From positions 186,001-250,000 of the forward strand of contig NZ_MTQN01000012.1 in NCBI RefSeq assembly GCF_001984195.1: DNA of 64,000 nt. The letters are read 5' to 3'. The notes below the pieces were generated by a model. It was given only the letters and a program-made list of their open reading frames with translations. It was not told where the DNA came from and did no database searches. This document shows, in pieces, positions 36,111-45,119 of the stretch; the stretch's first letter is position 1; every line of letters begins with the position of its first letter. The position numbers were made by a program, and so were the translations under genes. The stretch is from Kribbella sp. ALI-6-A (GTDB lineage: Bacteria > Actinomycetota > Actinomycetes > Propionibacteriales > Kribbellaceae).

Positions 36111-37502
36111 ATGCAGCCTTCGTCACCCACGCACGAGCTCTTCTCCCGCGCCGCCTCGCACGCCGCCGCCTTCCGCGACTCGCTCTCCGAGCGACCGGTT
36201 CGCGCCGCTGCGTCGTACCCAGACGTGCGGACCGGTTTCCGTCGTCCGCTGGACGACGCCGGCCGACCGCCCTCCGATGTGATCGACGACCTGATCGCCG
36301 TGGCCGATCCGGGGATCGTCGCGAGTGCGGGTCCGCGCTACTTCGGCTTTGTTGTCGGCGGCGCACTTCCGGCCGCTTCCGCCGCGGAGATCCTCGCCGC
36401 CGGCTGGGACCAGAATGCCTGGAACAGCGTGCTCTCCCCCACCGCCGCCGCAGCCGAGCAGGCGGCCGGCGAGTGGCTGAAGGAACTGCTCGGCCTTCCG
36501 GCGACGGCGTCGGCCGGTTTCACCACCGGCGCGCAGTCGGCCAACACCGTCGCGCTGGCCGCGGCCAGAAATCACGTCCTCGCCCGGGCCGGGTGGGACG
36601 TCGAAGCCGACGGCCTGACAGGAGCACCCCGAGTCCGGATCCTGGCCGGAGAGGAACGTCATGCCACCATCGACCGCTCGCTACGACTCCTCGGCTTCGG
36701 CTCGCGCAGCCTGGAGCTCGTGCGCTCCGGCCCCAACGGGACCATCGACCTCGACGATCTCCGGGCCCGGCTGACCGGCCACACCGGCCCGCTGATCGTC
36801 TGCCTGCAAGCCGGCAACGTGAACACCGGCGCCTCGGACGCCCTCGGCGCGGCGTGCGACCTCGTCCACCAGTACGACGGCTGGGTGCACGTCGACGGCG
36901 CCTTCGGGCTCTGGGCGGCGGTCAGTCCTGCGCTGCGCGACCAGGTGAGCGGGCTGGAGCGGGCCGACTCGTGGGGCTGCGACGGGCACAAGTGGCTGAA
37001 TCTTCCGTACGACAGCGGGTTCGTGTTCACCGCCCATCCCGAGGTCCATCATCACGCGCTCGCCTACAGCGCGTCGTACCTGGTCGCTTCGGGCGAGTCC
37101 GAGCCGGGTGACTACGCCCTCGAGTCGTCCCGCAGGGCTCGAGGGCTGGCCGTGTGGGCCGGTCTGCAGGAACTCGGCCGCACCGGTGTGCGCGATCTCG
37201 TCGAGCGCTGCTGCTCGCTGGCGCGTTCGTTCGCGGAGCAGCTCGCCGACGCCGGCTACGAGATCGGGAACGAGGTGGTGCTGAACCAAGTCCTTGTCTC
37301 GTTCGGTTCGGACGAGCAGACCGACCGGTTGATCGCCGCCGTGCAGCGGTCAGGCGTCTGCTGGATGGGCGGTACGACCTGGCGCGGCCGGCGCTTCATG
37401 CGGATCTCGGTCTCCAACCACCTCACCACGGAGGCCGACGTCAGTGCGTCCGTCGCGGCGATTGTTGCTGCGGACAACAACAGCGGGCGGCGCCACCCAT
37501 GA
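36111..37502 (+). CDS. PLP-dependent decarboxylase (group II, aromatic-amino-acid type)
   Basis: 463 residues from ATG 36111. Aspartate-aminotransferase fold; the PLP lysine is Lys294 in SWGCDGHKWLNLPYD, preceded by HVDGAFGLWA, in which the Asp contacts the PLP pyridine nitrogen. GFTTGAQSANTVALAAARN is the phosphate-binding region. Group II enzymes decarboxylate DOPA, tyrosine, histidine, glutamate or diaminobutyrate; the substrate here is not clear, and some members act as aldehyde synthases. Terminator hairpin overlaps its last codons. Confidence 0.9.
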   Translation: MQPSSPTHELFSRAASHAAAFRDSLSERPVRAAASYPDVRTGFRRPLDDAGRPPSDVIDDLIAVADPGIVASAGPRYFGFVVGGALPAASAAEILAAGWDQNAWNSVLSPTAAAAEQAAGEWLKELLGLPATASAGFTTGAQSANTVALAAARNHVLARAGWDVEADGLTGAPRVRILAGEERHATIDRSLRLLGFGSRSLELVRSGPNGTIDLDDLRARLTGHTGPLIVCLQAGNVNTGASDALGAACDLVHQYDGWVHVDGAFGLWAAVSPALRDQVSGLERADSWGCDGHKWLNLPYDSGFVFTAHPEVHHHALAYSASYLVASGESEPGDYALESSRRARGLAVWAGLQELGRTGVRDLVERCCSLARSFAEQLADAGYEIGNEVVLNQVLVSFGSDEQTDRLIAAVQRSGVCWMGGTTWRGRRFMRISVSNHLTTEADVSASVAAIVAADNNSGRRHP

Positions 37503-37517
37503 AAGGTGGCACCGCCC
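37485..37517. terminator. Bidirectional terminator between decarboxylase and fasciclin genes
   Basis: GGGCGG-c-GCCACC (37485-37497) pairs with GGTGGC-a-CCGCCC (37505-37517), 7-nt loop, one mismatch. It spans the decarboxylase stop and lies 24 bp beyond the fasciclin stop on the other strand. Confidence 0.75.
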
Positions 37518-37540
37518 GGGCTTGTGTGAAGCTTCGGCGA

Positions 37541-38206
37541 TCAGGCCTGGGGCATCAGCACGGTGTCGATCAGGTAGACGGTCGCGTTGGCGGTCTTGAC
37601 GCCACCGCAGATGACCTTGGCGTTGTTGACCATCAGGTTGTCGCCCGAGCCGGTGATGGTGACCGAGCCCTTCTGGACGGTGGTCTGCTTGCCGACCACC
37701 GCGGCCGGGTCGAGCTGGCCCGCGACAACGTGGTAGGTCAGGATCTTGGTCAGCAGCGCACTGTCGGTCTTCAGCGTGTTGATCGTCGCGGCCGGAATCT
37801 TGGCGAACGCCGAGTCGACCGGCGCGAACACGGTGAACTCACCACCGTTGAGGGTCGAGACCAGGTCGACCTTCGGGTTCAGCTTGCCCGACACCGACGC
37901 CACCAGCGTCTTCAGCAGCGGGTTACCCGACGCGGCGGTGGCGACCGGCTCGGCGGCCATGCCGTCGACCGAACCGGCACCGGAGGGGTTGGCCTTGGCG
38001 TAGTCGGCACAACCCGGGCCGACCAGGCCGGCAGCGTTGTCCATCGAGGGAGTGGTGCTCGGGGTCTCGGCCGGCGCCGTGGTCGACGTCGTCGTACCAG
38101 CCGCAGGAGTCCCGGCGTCGTCGCTGCTGCCACCACAGGCAGCCGTGGCGAAGAGCAACGAAACGGCAGAGGCGGCGAGCGTGACGCGCTTGAGGGTGTT
38201 CGACAT
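37541..38206 (-). CDS. Fasciclin (FAS1) domain lipoprotein, MPT83/MPT70-like
   Basis: 221 residues from ATG 38206 with GGAG upstream. Lipobox TAAC (Cys24) followed by a Thr/Ser/Pro tether. FAS1 domain about 85-221: [50 protein letters not shown] and [12 protein letters not shown]. Surface FAS1 proteins act in adhesion; the mycobacterial homologues are SigK-controlled. Directly downstream of a molybdopterin oxidoreductase on the same strand (108-bp gap), an actinobacterial pairing; the sigma/anti-sigma genes seen elsewhere are absent here. Confidence 0.92.
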   Translation of the reverse strand: MSNTLKRVTLAASAVSLLFATAACGGSSDDAGTPAAGTTTSTTAPAETPSTTPSMDNAAGLVGPGCADYAKANPSGAGSVDGMAAEPVATAASGNPLLKTLVASVSGKLNPKVDLVSTLNGGEFTVFAPVDSAFAKIPAATINTLKTDSALLTKILTYHVVAGQLDPAAVVGKQTTVQKGSVTITGSGDNLMVNNAKVICGGVKTANATVYLIDTVLMPQA

Positions 38207-38314
38207 GAGAATCGGTCTCCTTGTGATGGTGGTGCTGAGGTGGTGATGAAAGGTGTCTTGCTGGAGTGCGTGGTGCTGGAGGATCTGGTGCCGGAGGTCC
38301 GTTCGCGACACTCG

Positions 38315-39934
38315 TTACTCGACCATCACCACCGTGTTGTGCAGCCCGCTCGACCCGTTCGGTCGTGGTGCGGCACGGTCGGCGGTCTGGACCTGTCCGG
38401 TGTGGTCCGTCGCACGGACGGTGAGGGTGTGGTTGCCGGAGGTCGCGTCCCAGCGGAAGGTCCACTGGCGCCAGATGTCGATGCCGGCCTCGTCGGCGAG
38501 CTTCGCCTCCTGCCAGGGCCCGCCGTCGACCTGCACCTCGACCTTGGCGATGCCTCGGTGCTGCGCCCAGGCGACTCCCGCGGCGACGGCCGGACCGGGC
38601 TTGATCCGGGCGAATCCCTTCGGGACGTCGATCCGCGACGCCGTCTTGATCGGTGCCTCGACGGCCCATCCGCGGTCGGTCCAGTAGGCGCTGAAGTCCT
38701 CGAACCGGGTGACCTCGAAGTCCACGATCCACTTGGTGGCCGACACGTAGCCGTACAGTCCCGGCACAACCATCCGGACCGGGAACCCGTGGTCGAACGG
38801 CAACGGTTCCCCGTTCATGCCGACCGCGAAGATCGCGTCCCGCCCGTCGGTCAGCGCGGCCAGCGGAGTGCCGATGGTGAGCCCGTCGACACTGGTCGAC
38901 TTCACCGCGTCCGCACCGGCCTGGACCCCGGCCTCACGCAGGATCTCCGCGATCGGTACGCCGATCCAGCGTGCGTTGCCGACGTACGGGCCGCCGACTT
39001 CGTTGGAGACACAGGTCAAGGTGATGTCCCGCTCGACCAGCCGCCGTTCGAGCAGGTCGGCGAAGTTCAGCCGCAACTCCCGGTCGACCATGCCGTGCAC
39101 CCGCAGTTCCCAGTTGCGCGGATCCACCTTGGGCACGGTGAGCAGCGTGTCGACGCGGTAGAAGGACTTGTTCGACGTCGTGAACGGGCTGATCCCGGCC
39201 ACATCGGCGGCGACACCGGCCGGCAGAGCCTTTGCCCGGCTGGCCGGAATCGGCAGCTTGATGGCCCGACGCGTCGCGTCGTCCACGCCACCCGGCAGGA
39301 CCCGGGAGGCAGCCACTCCACCGACCCCGGCCGCCCCCAGCGCGAACGTCGTCACCAGGAACTTCCGACGATCGAACCCGTCAGGCTTCTCGGCCTCGCC
39401 ACTTACGTCGCCCGCGGTCGCGCCGCCCCCAGATGCTTGCCTCACCTGCTCGGGGGTCGCCGCCCTTGGCACCTCCTGCGGCTTGCCCCGCAACGAGTAG
39501 CCCCGCGCCCGCAGCACCAAGTACATCCCAATAGTTGCCACCAGCAACGTGATGACGCCGGGCAGAACCCGGACCACCGGATTGACAGCCAGCGACCGCC
39601 CGGTCGCCGCGGCGAGAATCGCCAGCAACCCGAGGACCACCGTCATGCCCAGTGCAACCCGGGGCCGCTTCACCCCGACCACACCCGCCACCAGCGCGAA
39701 CACCGCGACGGCAGCCAGCACGCCCCCGACCAGGATCGGCTTGTCAGCCGTCCCGAGGTTCTTCACCGCCCAGTCCTTCGCAGGCCCAGGCGCCAGATCG
39801 ATCAGTTGAGTCCCGACCCCGACCACCGGCGAGGTGCCGCCCGCGAGCGCGGCAGTCAACTCACCCAGGCCAAGACCGGCCCCGGCGGCCACCAAGCCAC
39901 CCACCGCTGCAGAAACCCGCTTGTGCGAAGTCAT
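38315..39934 (-). CDS. Membrane-anchored molybdopterin oxidoreductase, sulfite-oxidase type
   Basis: 539 residues from ATG 39934. N-terminal third (about 5-165) has four membrane helices, then RRKFLVTTFALGAAGVGGVAA, a Tat-like twin-arginine segment. The Mo-cofactor domain (about 225-430) carries the ligand Cys308 (LTCVSNEVGG) and GVPIAEIL. The last about 100 residues are the Mo-co dimerisation domain (SGNHTLTVRATDH). No haem-binding domain. It probably works outside the cell with another electron acceptor. Substrate unknown; sulfite oxidase, or a methionine-sulfoxide reductase-like role, are alternatives. Confidence 0.9.
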   Translation of the reverse strand: MTSHKRVSAAVGGLVAAGAGLGLGELTAALAGGTSPVVGVGTQLIDLAPGPAKDWAVKNLGTADKPILVGGVLAAVAVFALVAGVVGVKRPRVALGMTVVLGLLAILAAATGRSLAVNPVVRVLPGVITLLVATIGMYLVLRARGYSLRGKPQEVPRAATPEQVRQASGGGATAGDVSGEAEKPDGFDRRKFLVTTFALGAAGVGGVAASRVLPGGVDDATRRAIKLPIPASRAKALPAGVAADVAGISPFTTSNKSFYRVDTLLTVPKVDPRNWELRVHGMVDRELRLNFADLLERRLVERDITLTCVSNEVGGPYVGNARWIGVPIAEILREAGVQAGADAVKSTSVDGLTIGTPLAALTDGRDAIFAVGMNGEPLPFDHGFPVRMVVPGLYGYVSATKWIVDFEVTRFEDFSAYWTDRGWAVEAPIKTASRIDVPKGFARIKPGPAVAAGVAWAQHRGIAKVEVQVDGGPWQEAKLADEAGIDIWRQWTFRWDATSGNHTLTVRATDHTGQVQTADRAAPRPNGSSGLHNTVVMVE

Positions 39935-41468
39935 GCCCGGACTTCGGACCCACTGCACGGTCCGGATGGGTCAACCACCAAACAATCTGAAACCCGCGCA
40001 CTTCAGCCCGACCCCGTTGCTTCCAGCCGGCCCATCGGCGACCCTCCTGCTCTCCTGCCAGAGCGGCGCGCAGTCGCCGGCAGTCCCGCACCGATCACCA
40101 GCACGCCAATCCAGCCGGCCAGTGCGCCGACACTCCCCATACTCCGGACGCGTCGGCCCAAATCACCAGCCGCTCGACCATCACGCGCGGACAGCGCGAT
40201 TCCGCCGGACGCGCTCGCAGCCCCGCTCCACCTCCAGCAGACCGGCGCCCGCGAGCCGTCCCGCGGACTCAGGCGGTGTCACCTCAGTCGCGTCGTCTCC
40301 CGCCCGGCTGACGGCGTACCCGTACACCGGCACCCTTGCCCGTGCCCGCGCCGGACAAGTTCCACCCAATCGGCGACCGCCCGCTGCGGACGTGCGCGAC
40401 CGCCGACATCCGGGCGGTGGCGGCGAGTATGTCACCAGTGACCCCTCCCCGACATCCGCCAACGGTCAGCCGCCGGCACCCCACTCGCCCCTTGCCCTCC
40501 GCGCTGGGTCGCAAGGTGGCCCGCACCGGTGGGGGTTTGACCGTGATGGTCTGTTGGCGGTGTGCCGCCGGCCGTACGGCGCGATCGCCCACGTGCGCTC
40601 GCTTCTAGGGCGCCGCCTCAGTCCTGGTTCGCGGCGTCCGGAAGCGAGCAGCGGACGGGAGTGGGGCATCGCTCGCGCCCGCCGCGGGCTTACCGGCGGC
40701 CCGGGGTGTTCGAAGGCCGGGCGTTCGCGGGGCCGGTGCTCGGGATGCCCGGCGGCGGGATGCCGGGCGTACGCGGGACCGGGGGCGGGATACCCGGCAG
40801 CGGACCCCCAGGCGTACGCGGGATGCCCGGGGGGCGGGGATGCCAGGCGTTCGCGGGATGCCCGGGGGCGGGGATGCCAGGCGTCCGCCGCACCCAGGGT
40901 CGGGATGCCTGGCGGTCGCGGGATTGGCGTTCGGGGATGCCCGGGGGCGCGGGCACCAGCTCGGTGGCGGACAACCCCATCGACGGCCTGGAGGGCTGGG
41001 TGTACGGCGTCGTCTACACCGGGCCGGCGGTCGCTTTCGTGCTGCATGTGCGGGTTGCCAGGCGTTCGCGCGACCGGGGATCGGGATGCCCTCGGCGGGG
41101 ATGCCAGGCGTCCGCCGGCCCTGGGGCTCGGGATGTCGGGCGTTCGCGGGATGGGGCGCGTTCGGGATGCCCGGGCGTGCCAGACGTCGCGGGACTGCGG
41201 GTTGGGATGCCAGGGGCGGGGATGCCAGGGGCGGGGATGCCAGGCGTGCGCGGGACCGGGGCTCGGGATATCCGGCGGCGAGCCCCCGGGTGTGCGCCGA
41301 ACCGGCGCTCGGGATACCCGAGGGGCGGGGTGCCGGAGGTTCGGGTGCTGAGGGTTCGAGGTGTGTGCTGCGGGTTCGCGGTGCCGGGATTCGAGGTGTC
41401 GATGCTCAGGATGCGGGGTTTCCCGGGGGGTGAGGCACCGGGGTGCTGCTGTAAGACCGCCGCGCGGG
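39935..41468. other. 1.5-kb tract without a convincing intact gene
   Basis: Open frames exist on both strands but have shadow-like composition (Arg/Pro/Ser rich, no domain). The first about 750 bp (to 40690) show nothing I can name. From 40742 to about 41345 the sequence is dominated by GGGATGCC-containing repeats. A short stretch at 40955-41050 has coding character. Likely a remnant region with an expanded repeat. Confidence 0.6.
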
Positions 41469-41527
41469 CTACTTCTCGGGCTGGTAGTTCCCCGGCCAGT
41501 CGTCGTAGCGGATTCTGGAGATGTTGA
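40562..41527 (+). pseudogene. Possible degraded gene with Gly-Met-Pro-Gly repeats and a coding-like island
   Basis: A 321-codon frame, of which only part looks real. The N-terminal about 50 residues are Arg-rich. The following repeats encode collagen-like GMPGVRGTG, GIPG and GVRGMPGG units. At 40955-41050 the frame reads SVADNPIDGLEGWVYG followed by VVYTGPAVAFVLHVR, with ordinary GC-rich codon use and a membrane-helix-like end, unlike the surrounding repeats. The frame then returns to Arg-rich repeats and overlaps the 3' end of the flavin-reductase gene. No Shine-Dalgarno was found. I favour a decayed gene invaded by repeats; an intact low-complexity protein is possible. Confidence 0.25.
40742..41345. 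repeat. Degenerate GGGATGCC-rich repeat array
   Basis: GGGATGCC occurs exactly 14 times between 40742 and 41241 (starts 40742, 40757, 40820, 40837, 40855, 40871, 40902, 40934, 41083, 41098, 41164, 41204, 41219, 41234), with GGGATAC/GGGATATC variants at 40788, 41264 and 41310. The best full unit reads GGGGATGCCAGGCGT then NCGCGGGA and a G-rich spacer. Spacing is irregular (15-60 bp), and the array is split by the non-repetitive island at 40955-41050. Confidence 0.85.
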
Positions 41528-42089
41528 GGACTTCGCCGATGGTGGACCACTCGTTCCTGCCGAGGCGGGCGAGGGGGCGTAGGCGGTGGATGTCGGGGTG
41601 GTTGCCGTCCATCACCTCGGGGGCGATCGCGAGGTGGCGGACTTGGCCGATGACTACGGTGGAGTCGCCCAGTTCGAGGGTGGTGTGGAGGGTGCATTCG
41701 AGGGCGACCGGGGATTCGGCGACTCGGGGGACCGTGACGGTTCGGGACGGTTCGGTGGTCAGGCCTACTGCTTCGAACTCGGAGATGCCGGCGGGGAAGT
41801 TGGTGCCGGTGGCGTTGATCTGTTCGAAGAGGGGTTCGGTGGCGAAGTTGACGACGAACTCGCGGGTGGCTTCGACGTTGTTGAGGCTGTCCTTGCGGCC
41901 GACCGAGGTGAACTGGACCATCGGGGGCTGGACACAGGAGACGGTGAAGAAGGAGTGGGGCGCGAGGTTCAGGACGCCGTCGGCCGAGATGGTGGAGACC
42001 CAGGCGATCGGCCGAGGTACCACCACCGAGTTCAGGGTCGCGTAGAACTCTCTGCTGCTGACGGCTTCTGGATCGAGATCGACTCGCAC
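41469..42089 (-). CDS. Flavin reductase-like protein (FMN-binding split barrel)
   Basis: 206 residues from GTG 42089, which lies 6 nt after GATACT on the minus strand (leaderless type); the frame upstream overlaps the divergent gene. Flavin_Reduct pattern: REFYATLNSVVVPRPIAWVSTISADGVLNLAPHSFF, then VNFATEPL and ECTLHTTLELGDSTVVIGQVRHLAI. These bind FMN and either reduce it with NAD(P)H or serve as flavoprotein oxidoreductases; partner unknown. Confidence 0.88.
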   Translation of the reverse strand: MRVDLDPEAVSSREFYATLNSVVVPRPIAWVSTISADGVLNLAPHSFFTVSCVQPPMVQFTSVGRKDSLNNVEATREFVVNFATEPLFEQINATGTNFPAGISEFEAVGLTTEPSRTVTVPRVAESPVALECTLHTTLELGDSTVVIGQVRHLAIAPEVMDGNHPDIHRLRPLARLGRNEWSTIGEVLNISRIRYDDWPGNYQPEK

Positions 42090-42153
42090 GCGCCCAGTAT
42101 CGCTGGCGAAAACCGTTGGGGTCGCACGTGGTTCACCCAGCAGACTGGGATCG

Positions 42154-43092
42154 ATGACCTTGGATCCAGCGAGCACAGCGCGAGCAATTGCCGTCGAGCA
42201 CGGCATCGAACCGACCGGCGTCACCGAGATCTCGGGTGGCGTCGCGAACTATGTCTTTCGGCTGGGACCGCGCCTGGTTCTGAGGTTGCCGCGGTCTGCG
42301 GCGTTCGCTGAAGACCTTCGCAAGGAGATCGCTGTCATTCCCGTCGTCCGCGATGCCGGGGTCAGGACGCCGGCCATCGTGGCTCAGAGCATGCTCGGCG
42401 CGGCCGAGCGGCGAGGTGGTGCGGCGCGCGGTCAGGCAGATTCGCCGTACGTCGTGATGGAACGGGTCGAAGGCAACGATCTCGTCGAGCACAACGCCAC
42501 CGGAGCCTGGGCGGAGGTCGGACGCGAGATCGGGTTGTTGCATCGGATCGAGCCACAAGAAATCAAAGGCGTGCCGGTCGACGCAGGCGCGGACGGGCGG
42601 CCGGTGGACGGGCCGGTCGAGCAGGGATACCTGGATGCCAGGACCGCAGAGTGGCTCGCCGGATGGATCGAGGAACTGGGCGAGCGGTTCGACCGCGAAG
42701 CGCCAGCGGTTCTCCTGCACGGCGACCTCGCGCCGCAGAACATCATGGTCGACGACGCCGGGCGGTTCGCGGCGCTGATCGACTGGGGTGACGCCGCCTG
42801 GGGACCGCGGGCGATGGAGTTCGCCAAGCTCCGGCTGGAAGACGTCGTACGCGTGCTGCCGGCGTACAAGGACGTCGTGGGCGTGCGGTTCGCGCCCGGC
42901 GAGCTGGAGGCGGCGGTGCTGTGGTTTCACCTGCAGTGGGGGCTGTCCAACCTGATGGGCCCGCCGCGTCCGGGTGAGCGGCACTGGACGGCGCCGCCGG
43001 CCGGCCGGCTGATGGGAGTCCTGCGGTTCGTTGCCTCGGGGCCGCCCGAGCCCTGGGACAAGCTGATCAAGAAGGTGGATCTCTGGGTCTGA
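42154..43092 (+). CDS. APH-family phosphotransferase
   Basis: 312 residues. Aminoglycoside-phosphotransferase/kinase-like fold: GGVANYVFRLGPRLVLRLPR (ATP loop and Lys-equivalent strand), YVVMERVEGNDL (hinge), catalytic loop LLHGDLAPQNIMV and metal-binding IDWGDAAWGPRAMEFAKL. Members phosphorylate antibiotics, sugars or amino-alcohols; the substrate here is not predictable. It is divergent from the flavin-reductase gene with 64 bp between the starts. The ATG is near a small CCCAG/CTGGG hairpin. Confidence 0.85.
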   Translation: MTLDPASTARAIAVEHGIEPTGVTEISGGVANYVFRLGPRLVLRLPRSAAFAEDLRKEIAVIPVVRDAGVRTPAIVAQSMLGAAERRGGAARGQADSPYVVMERVEGNDLVEHNATGAWAEVGREIGLLHRIEPQEIKGVPVDAGADGRPVDGPVEQGYLDARTAEWLAGWIEELGERFDREAPAVLLHGDLAPQNIMVDDAGRFAALIDWGDAAWGPRAMEFAKLRLEDVVRVLPAYKDVVGVRFAPGELEAAVLWFHLQWGLSNLMGPPRPGERHWTAPPAGRLMGVLRFVASGPPEPWDKLIKKVDLWV

Positions 43093-43160
43093 TCGACGCC
43101 GGTTCTGCTGTATTACAAGGGGTTCGCGGACTTGTCACGACATGGTGCACACTGGCGTTC

Positions 43161-44195
43161 GTGACTGACTACACAGCAGCTGAGAACCGGTACGACGACC
43201 AGATGGCCTATCGGCGGACGGGACGCAGCGGTCTGCAGCTGCCGGCCATCTCGCTCGGTCTGTGGCACAACTTCGGCGACGACAAGCCGTTCGCGACCCA
43301 GCGCGACATCCTGCGCCGGGCGTTCGACCTCGGCGTCACCCACTTCGACCTGGCGAACAACTACGGCCCGCCGTACGGCTCGGCGGAGACCAACTTCGGC
43401 ACCCACTTCGCCCGCGACTTCGCCAAGTACCGCGACGAGCTGATCATCTCCACCAAGGCCGGCTACGACATGTGGCCGGGCCCGTACGGCCAGGGCGGCG
43501 GCTCGCGCAAGTACCTGCTCGCCTCGCTCGACCAGTCGCTGGACCGGATGGGCCTGGACTACGTCGACATCTTCTACTCCCACCGCTTCGACCCCGACAC
43601 CCCGCTCGAGGAGACGATGGGCGCGCTGGACGCCGCCGTGCGCTCCGGCAAGGCCCTGTACGCCGGCATCTCGTCGTACTCGGCGGAGAAGACGCGCGAG
43701 GCGGCCCGGATCCTCGACGAGCTCGGTACGCCGCTGCTGATCCACCAGCCGTCGTACTCGATGCTGAACCGGTGGATCGAGGAGGACCTGCTCGACGCCG
43801 TCGGTGAGCTCGGGGTCGGCGTGATCGCGTTCTCGCCGCTGGCGCAGGGCATGCTGACCGACCGCTACCTCAACGGCATCCCGGAGGACTCCCGCGCCGC
43901 GCAGGGCAAGTCGCTGAGCACGGACATGCTGACCGAGGAGACCCTCAAGCACGTGCGCGCGCTGAGCGAGATCGCCAAGCAGCGCGGCCAGTCCGTCGCC
44001 CAGCTGGCGCTCGCCTGGACGCTGCGCGACGAGCGGGTCACCAGCGCGCTGATCGGCGCCTCCAGCGTCGCTCAGCTCGAGGACAACCTGGCCGCGGTGA
44101 AGAACCTCGGCTTCAGCCAGGACGAGCTGGACGCGATCGACGCCGACGCCGTCGAGGCCGGGATCAACCTGTGGAAGAAGAGCTCGGACCACTGA
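43161..44195 (+). CDS. Aldo/keto reductase, YghZ-type (glyceraldehyde-3-phosphate reductase)
   Basis: 344 residues from GTG 43161. The opening MAYRRTGRSGLQLPAISLGLWHNFGD is characteristic of the YghZ subgroup. Catalytic residues follow AKR order: Asp and Tyr in FDLANNYGPPYGSAE, Lys in ISTKAGYD, His in FYSHRFD. NADPH-binding C-terminal ALIGASSVAQLEDNLAAVKNL. Reduces L-glyceraldehyde 3-phosphate and other small aldehydes such as methylglyoxal. Strong terminator follows at 44231. Confidence 0.92.
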   Translation: MTDYTAAENRYDDQMAYRRTGRSGLQLPAISLGLWHNFGDDKPFATQRDILRRAFDLGVTHFDLANNYGPPYGSAETNFGTHFARDFAKYRDELIISTKAGYDMWPGPYGQGGGSRKYLLASLDQSLDRMGLDYVDIFYSHRFDPDTPLEETMGALDAAVRSGKALYAGISSYSAEKTREAARILDELGTPLLIHQPSYSMLNRWIEEDLLDAVGELGVGVIAFSPLAQGMLTDRYLNGIPEDSRAAQGKSLSTDMLTEETLKHVRALSEIAKQRGQSVAQLALAWTLRDERVTSALIGASSVAQLEDNLAAVKNLGFSQDELDAIDADAVEAGINLWKKSSDH

Positions 44196-44230
44196 TCGCC
44201 GGGCCGAGCAGCCGCTCCACCAACTGATCG

Positions 44231-44265
44231 AAGGGCTCCCCGGGCATCGCGCCCGGGGAGCCCTT
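44231..44265 (+). terminator. Terminator after the aldo/keto reductase gene
   Basis: Perfect 15-bp stem AAGGGCTCCCCGGGC (44231-44245) / GCCCGGGGAGCCCTT (44251-44265), loop ATCGC, 35 bp after the stop. The strongest simple hairpin on this part of the plus strand. Confidence 0.9.
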
Positions 44266-44419
44266 CGCATTCGCCCACACCGGCTGCGGGCGTGCGGTGA
44301 GCAGATCGGGGCCCGCGACGCCGGAGCGGACATCACGTCCCCTCACGCACGGTGCCGGACCGGTTGCACCTGCCGCGACGAAGGCGCAACCTGGGGTCAA
44401 CCCCCAGGAGGTGGTTACG

Positions 44420-45085
44420 ATGACCGCTTCTACTCTCGAAGTGGCTCTCAGCTACGAGCACACCAAGATCCGCGAGCTCGCCGCGCCGGCCCACGCGCCG
44501 GACGCCGCCCTTCCGCATCGCCGGCACGAAACCGACTGGTTCTACGCGATCGCCGCCCAGCACCTGGCCGCCGCCGAGGACATCCTGCTCCCGCGGGTTC
44601 GCCGGCTGCCGGACGGCCGCGAACTGGTCGCCACGTACGTCGGCAACGCCAAGCAGCTCGAGCGGTCCCTGCGGTTCCTCAAGGCCACGCAGTACGGCGA
44701 CAGCCGGGTCCAGCACCTGCGGCCCGAGCAGGTGTGGGAGGTGATCGACCGCCAGTTCGACGAGCACGAGCGGATCGAGGCCGACTGCAGCCGCCGGATC
44801 TGCGAGACGATGGACGGCGAGGACGTCAGCGCGCTGACGTCGCGGCTGCTCGGTGCCGAGGAGCTCGCGCCGACCAGGGCGCACCCGTACTCCCCGCACA
44901 CCGGGATGGCCGGACGGATGGCGCACCGGATGTGGCGGCTCGCCGACACCGCCTGGGACAGCGCCGAGGGTCGCGTCGTACCGACGCACTACCACGCTCA
45001 TCCCAAGCGCGACTCCGCGTTGTCCCACTACCTGCGCGGCGCGAAGATGCCGGACGCCCAGGAGCAGCAACCGACGATGAGCTGA
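44420..45085 (+). CDS. Hemerythrin-like (HHE) helical protein
   Basis: 221 residues from ATG 44420, with AGGAGGTGG upstream; the longer frame is unsupported. Histidine and acidic residues recur at helix spacing: YEHTKIRE, HRRHETDW, QHLAAAEDILLP, DEHERIE, then HYHAHPKRD near the end. This suggests a di-iron four-helix bundle of the hemerythrin HHE type, which can bind O2, NO or metal. It is not a textbook match, so the assignment is provisional. Gene is isolated between a terminator and a hairpin cluster. Confidence 0.6.
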   Translation: MTASTLEVALSYEHTKIRELAAPAHAPDAALPHRRHETDWFYAIAAQHLAAAEDILLPRVRRLPDGRELVATYVGNAKQLERSLRFLKATQYGDSRVQHLRPEQVWEVIDRQFDEHERIEADCSRRICETMDGEDVSALTSRLLGAEELAPTRAHPYSPHTGMAGRMAHRMWRLADTAWDSAEGRVVPTHYHAHPKRDSALSHYLRGAKMPDAQEQQPTMS

Positions 45086-45119
45086 CCCGCGCCACCGAAC
45101 AACCAGGTGGCCGGACCAA

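Noticed and set aside
37154-40441. 1095-codon plus-strand frame
   Set aside because: Opposite the fasciclin and molybdoenzyme genes and into the repeat tract; composition is that of a shadow.
40405-40490. Minus-strand GGVTGDILAAT resembling the C-terminal motif of cobalamin synthase CobS
   Set aside because: Only about eight residues match, no transmembrane helices flank it, and no other cobalamin gene is near. Probably chance in a GC-rich frame.
40742-41345. CRISPR array
   Set aside because: Repeat spacing is irregular, repeats are short and degenerate, spacers are themselves repetitive, and no cas genes are present.
42129-42136. GTTCACCC upstream of the phosphotransferase gene as a PHO box
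   Set aside because: Single unit with no 11-nt repeat and no phosphate-related function of the gene.
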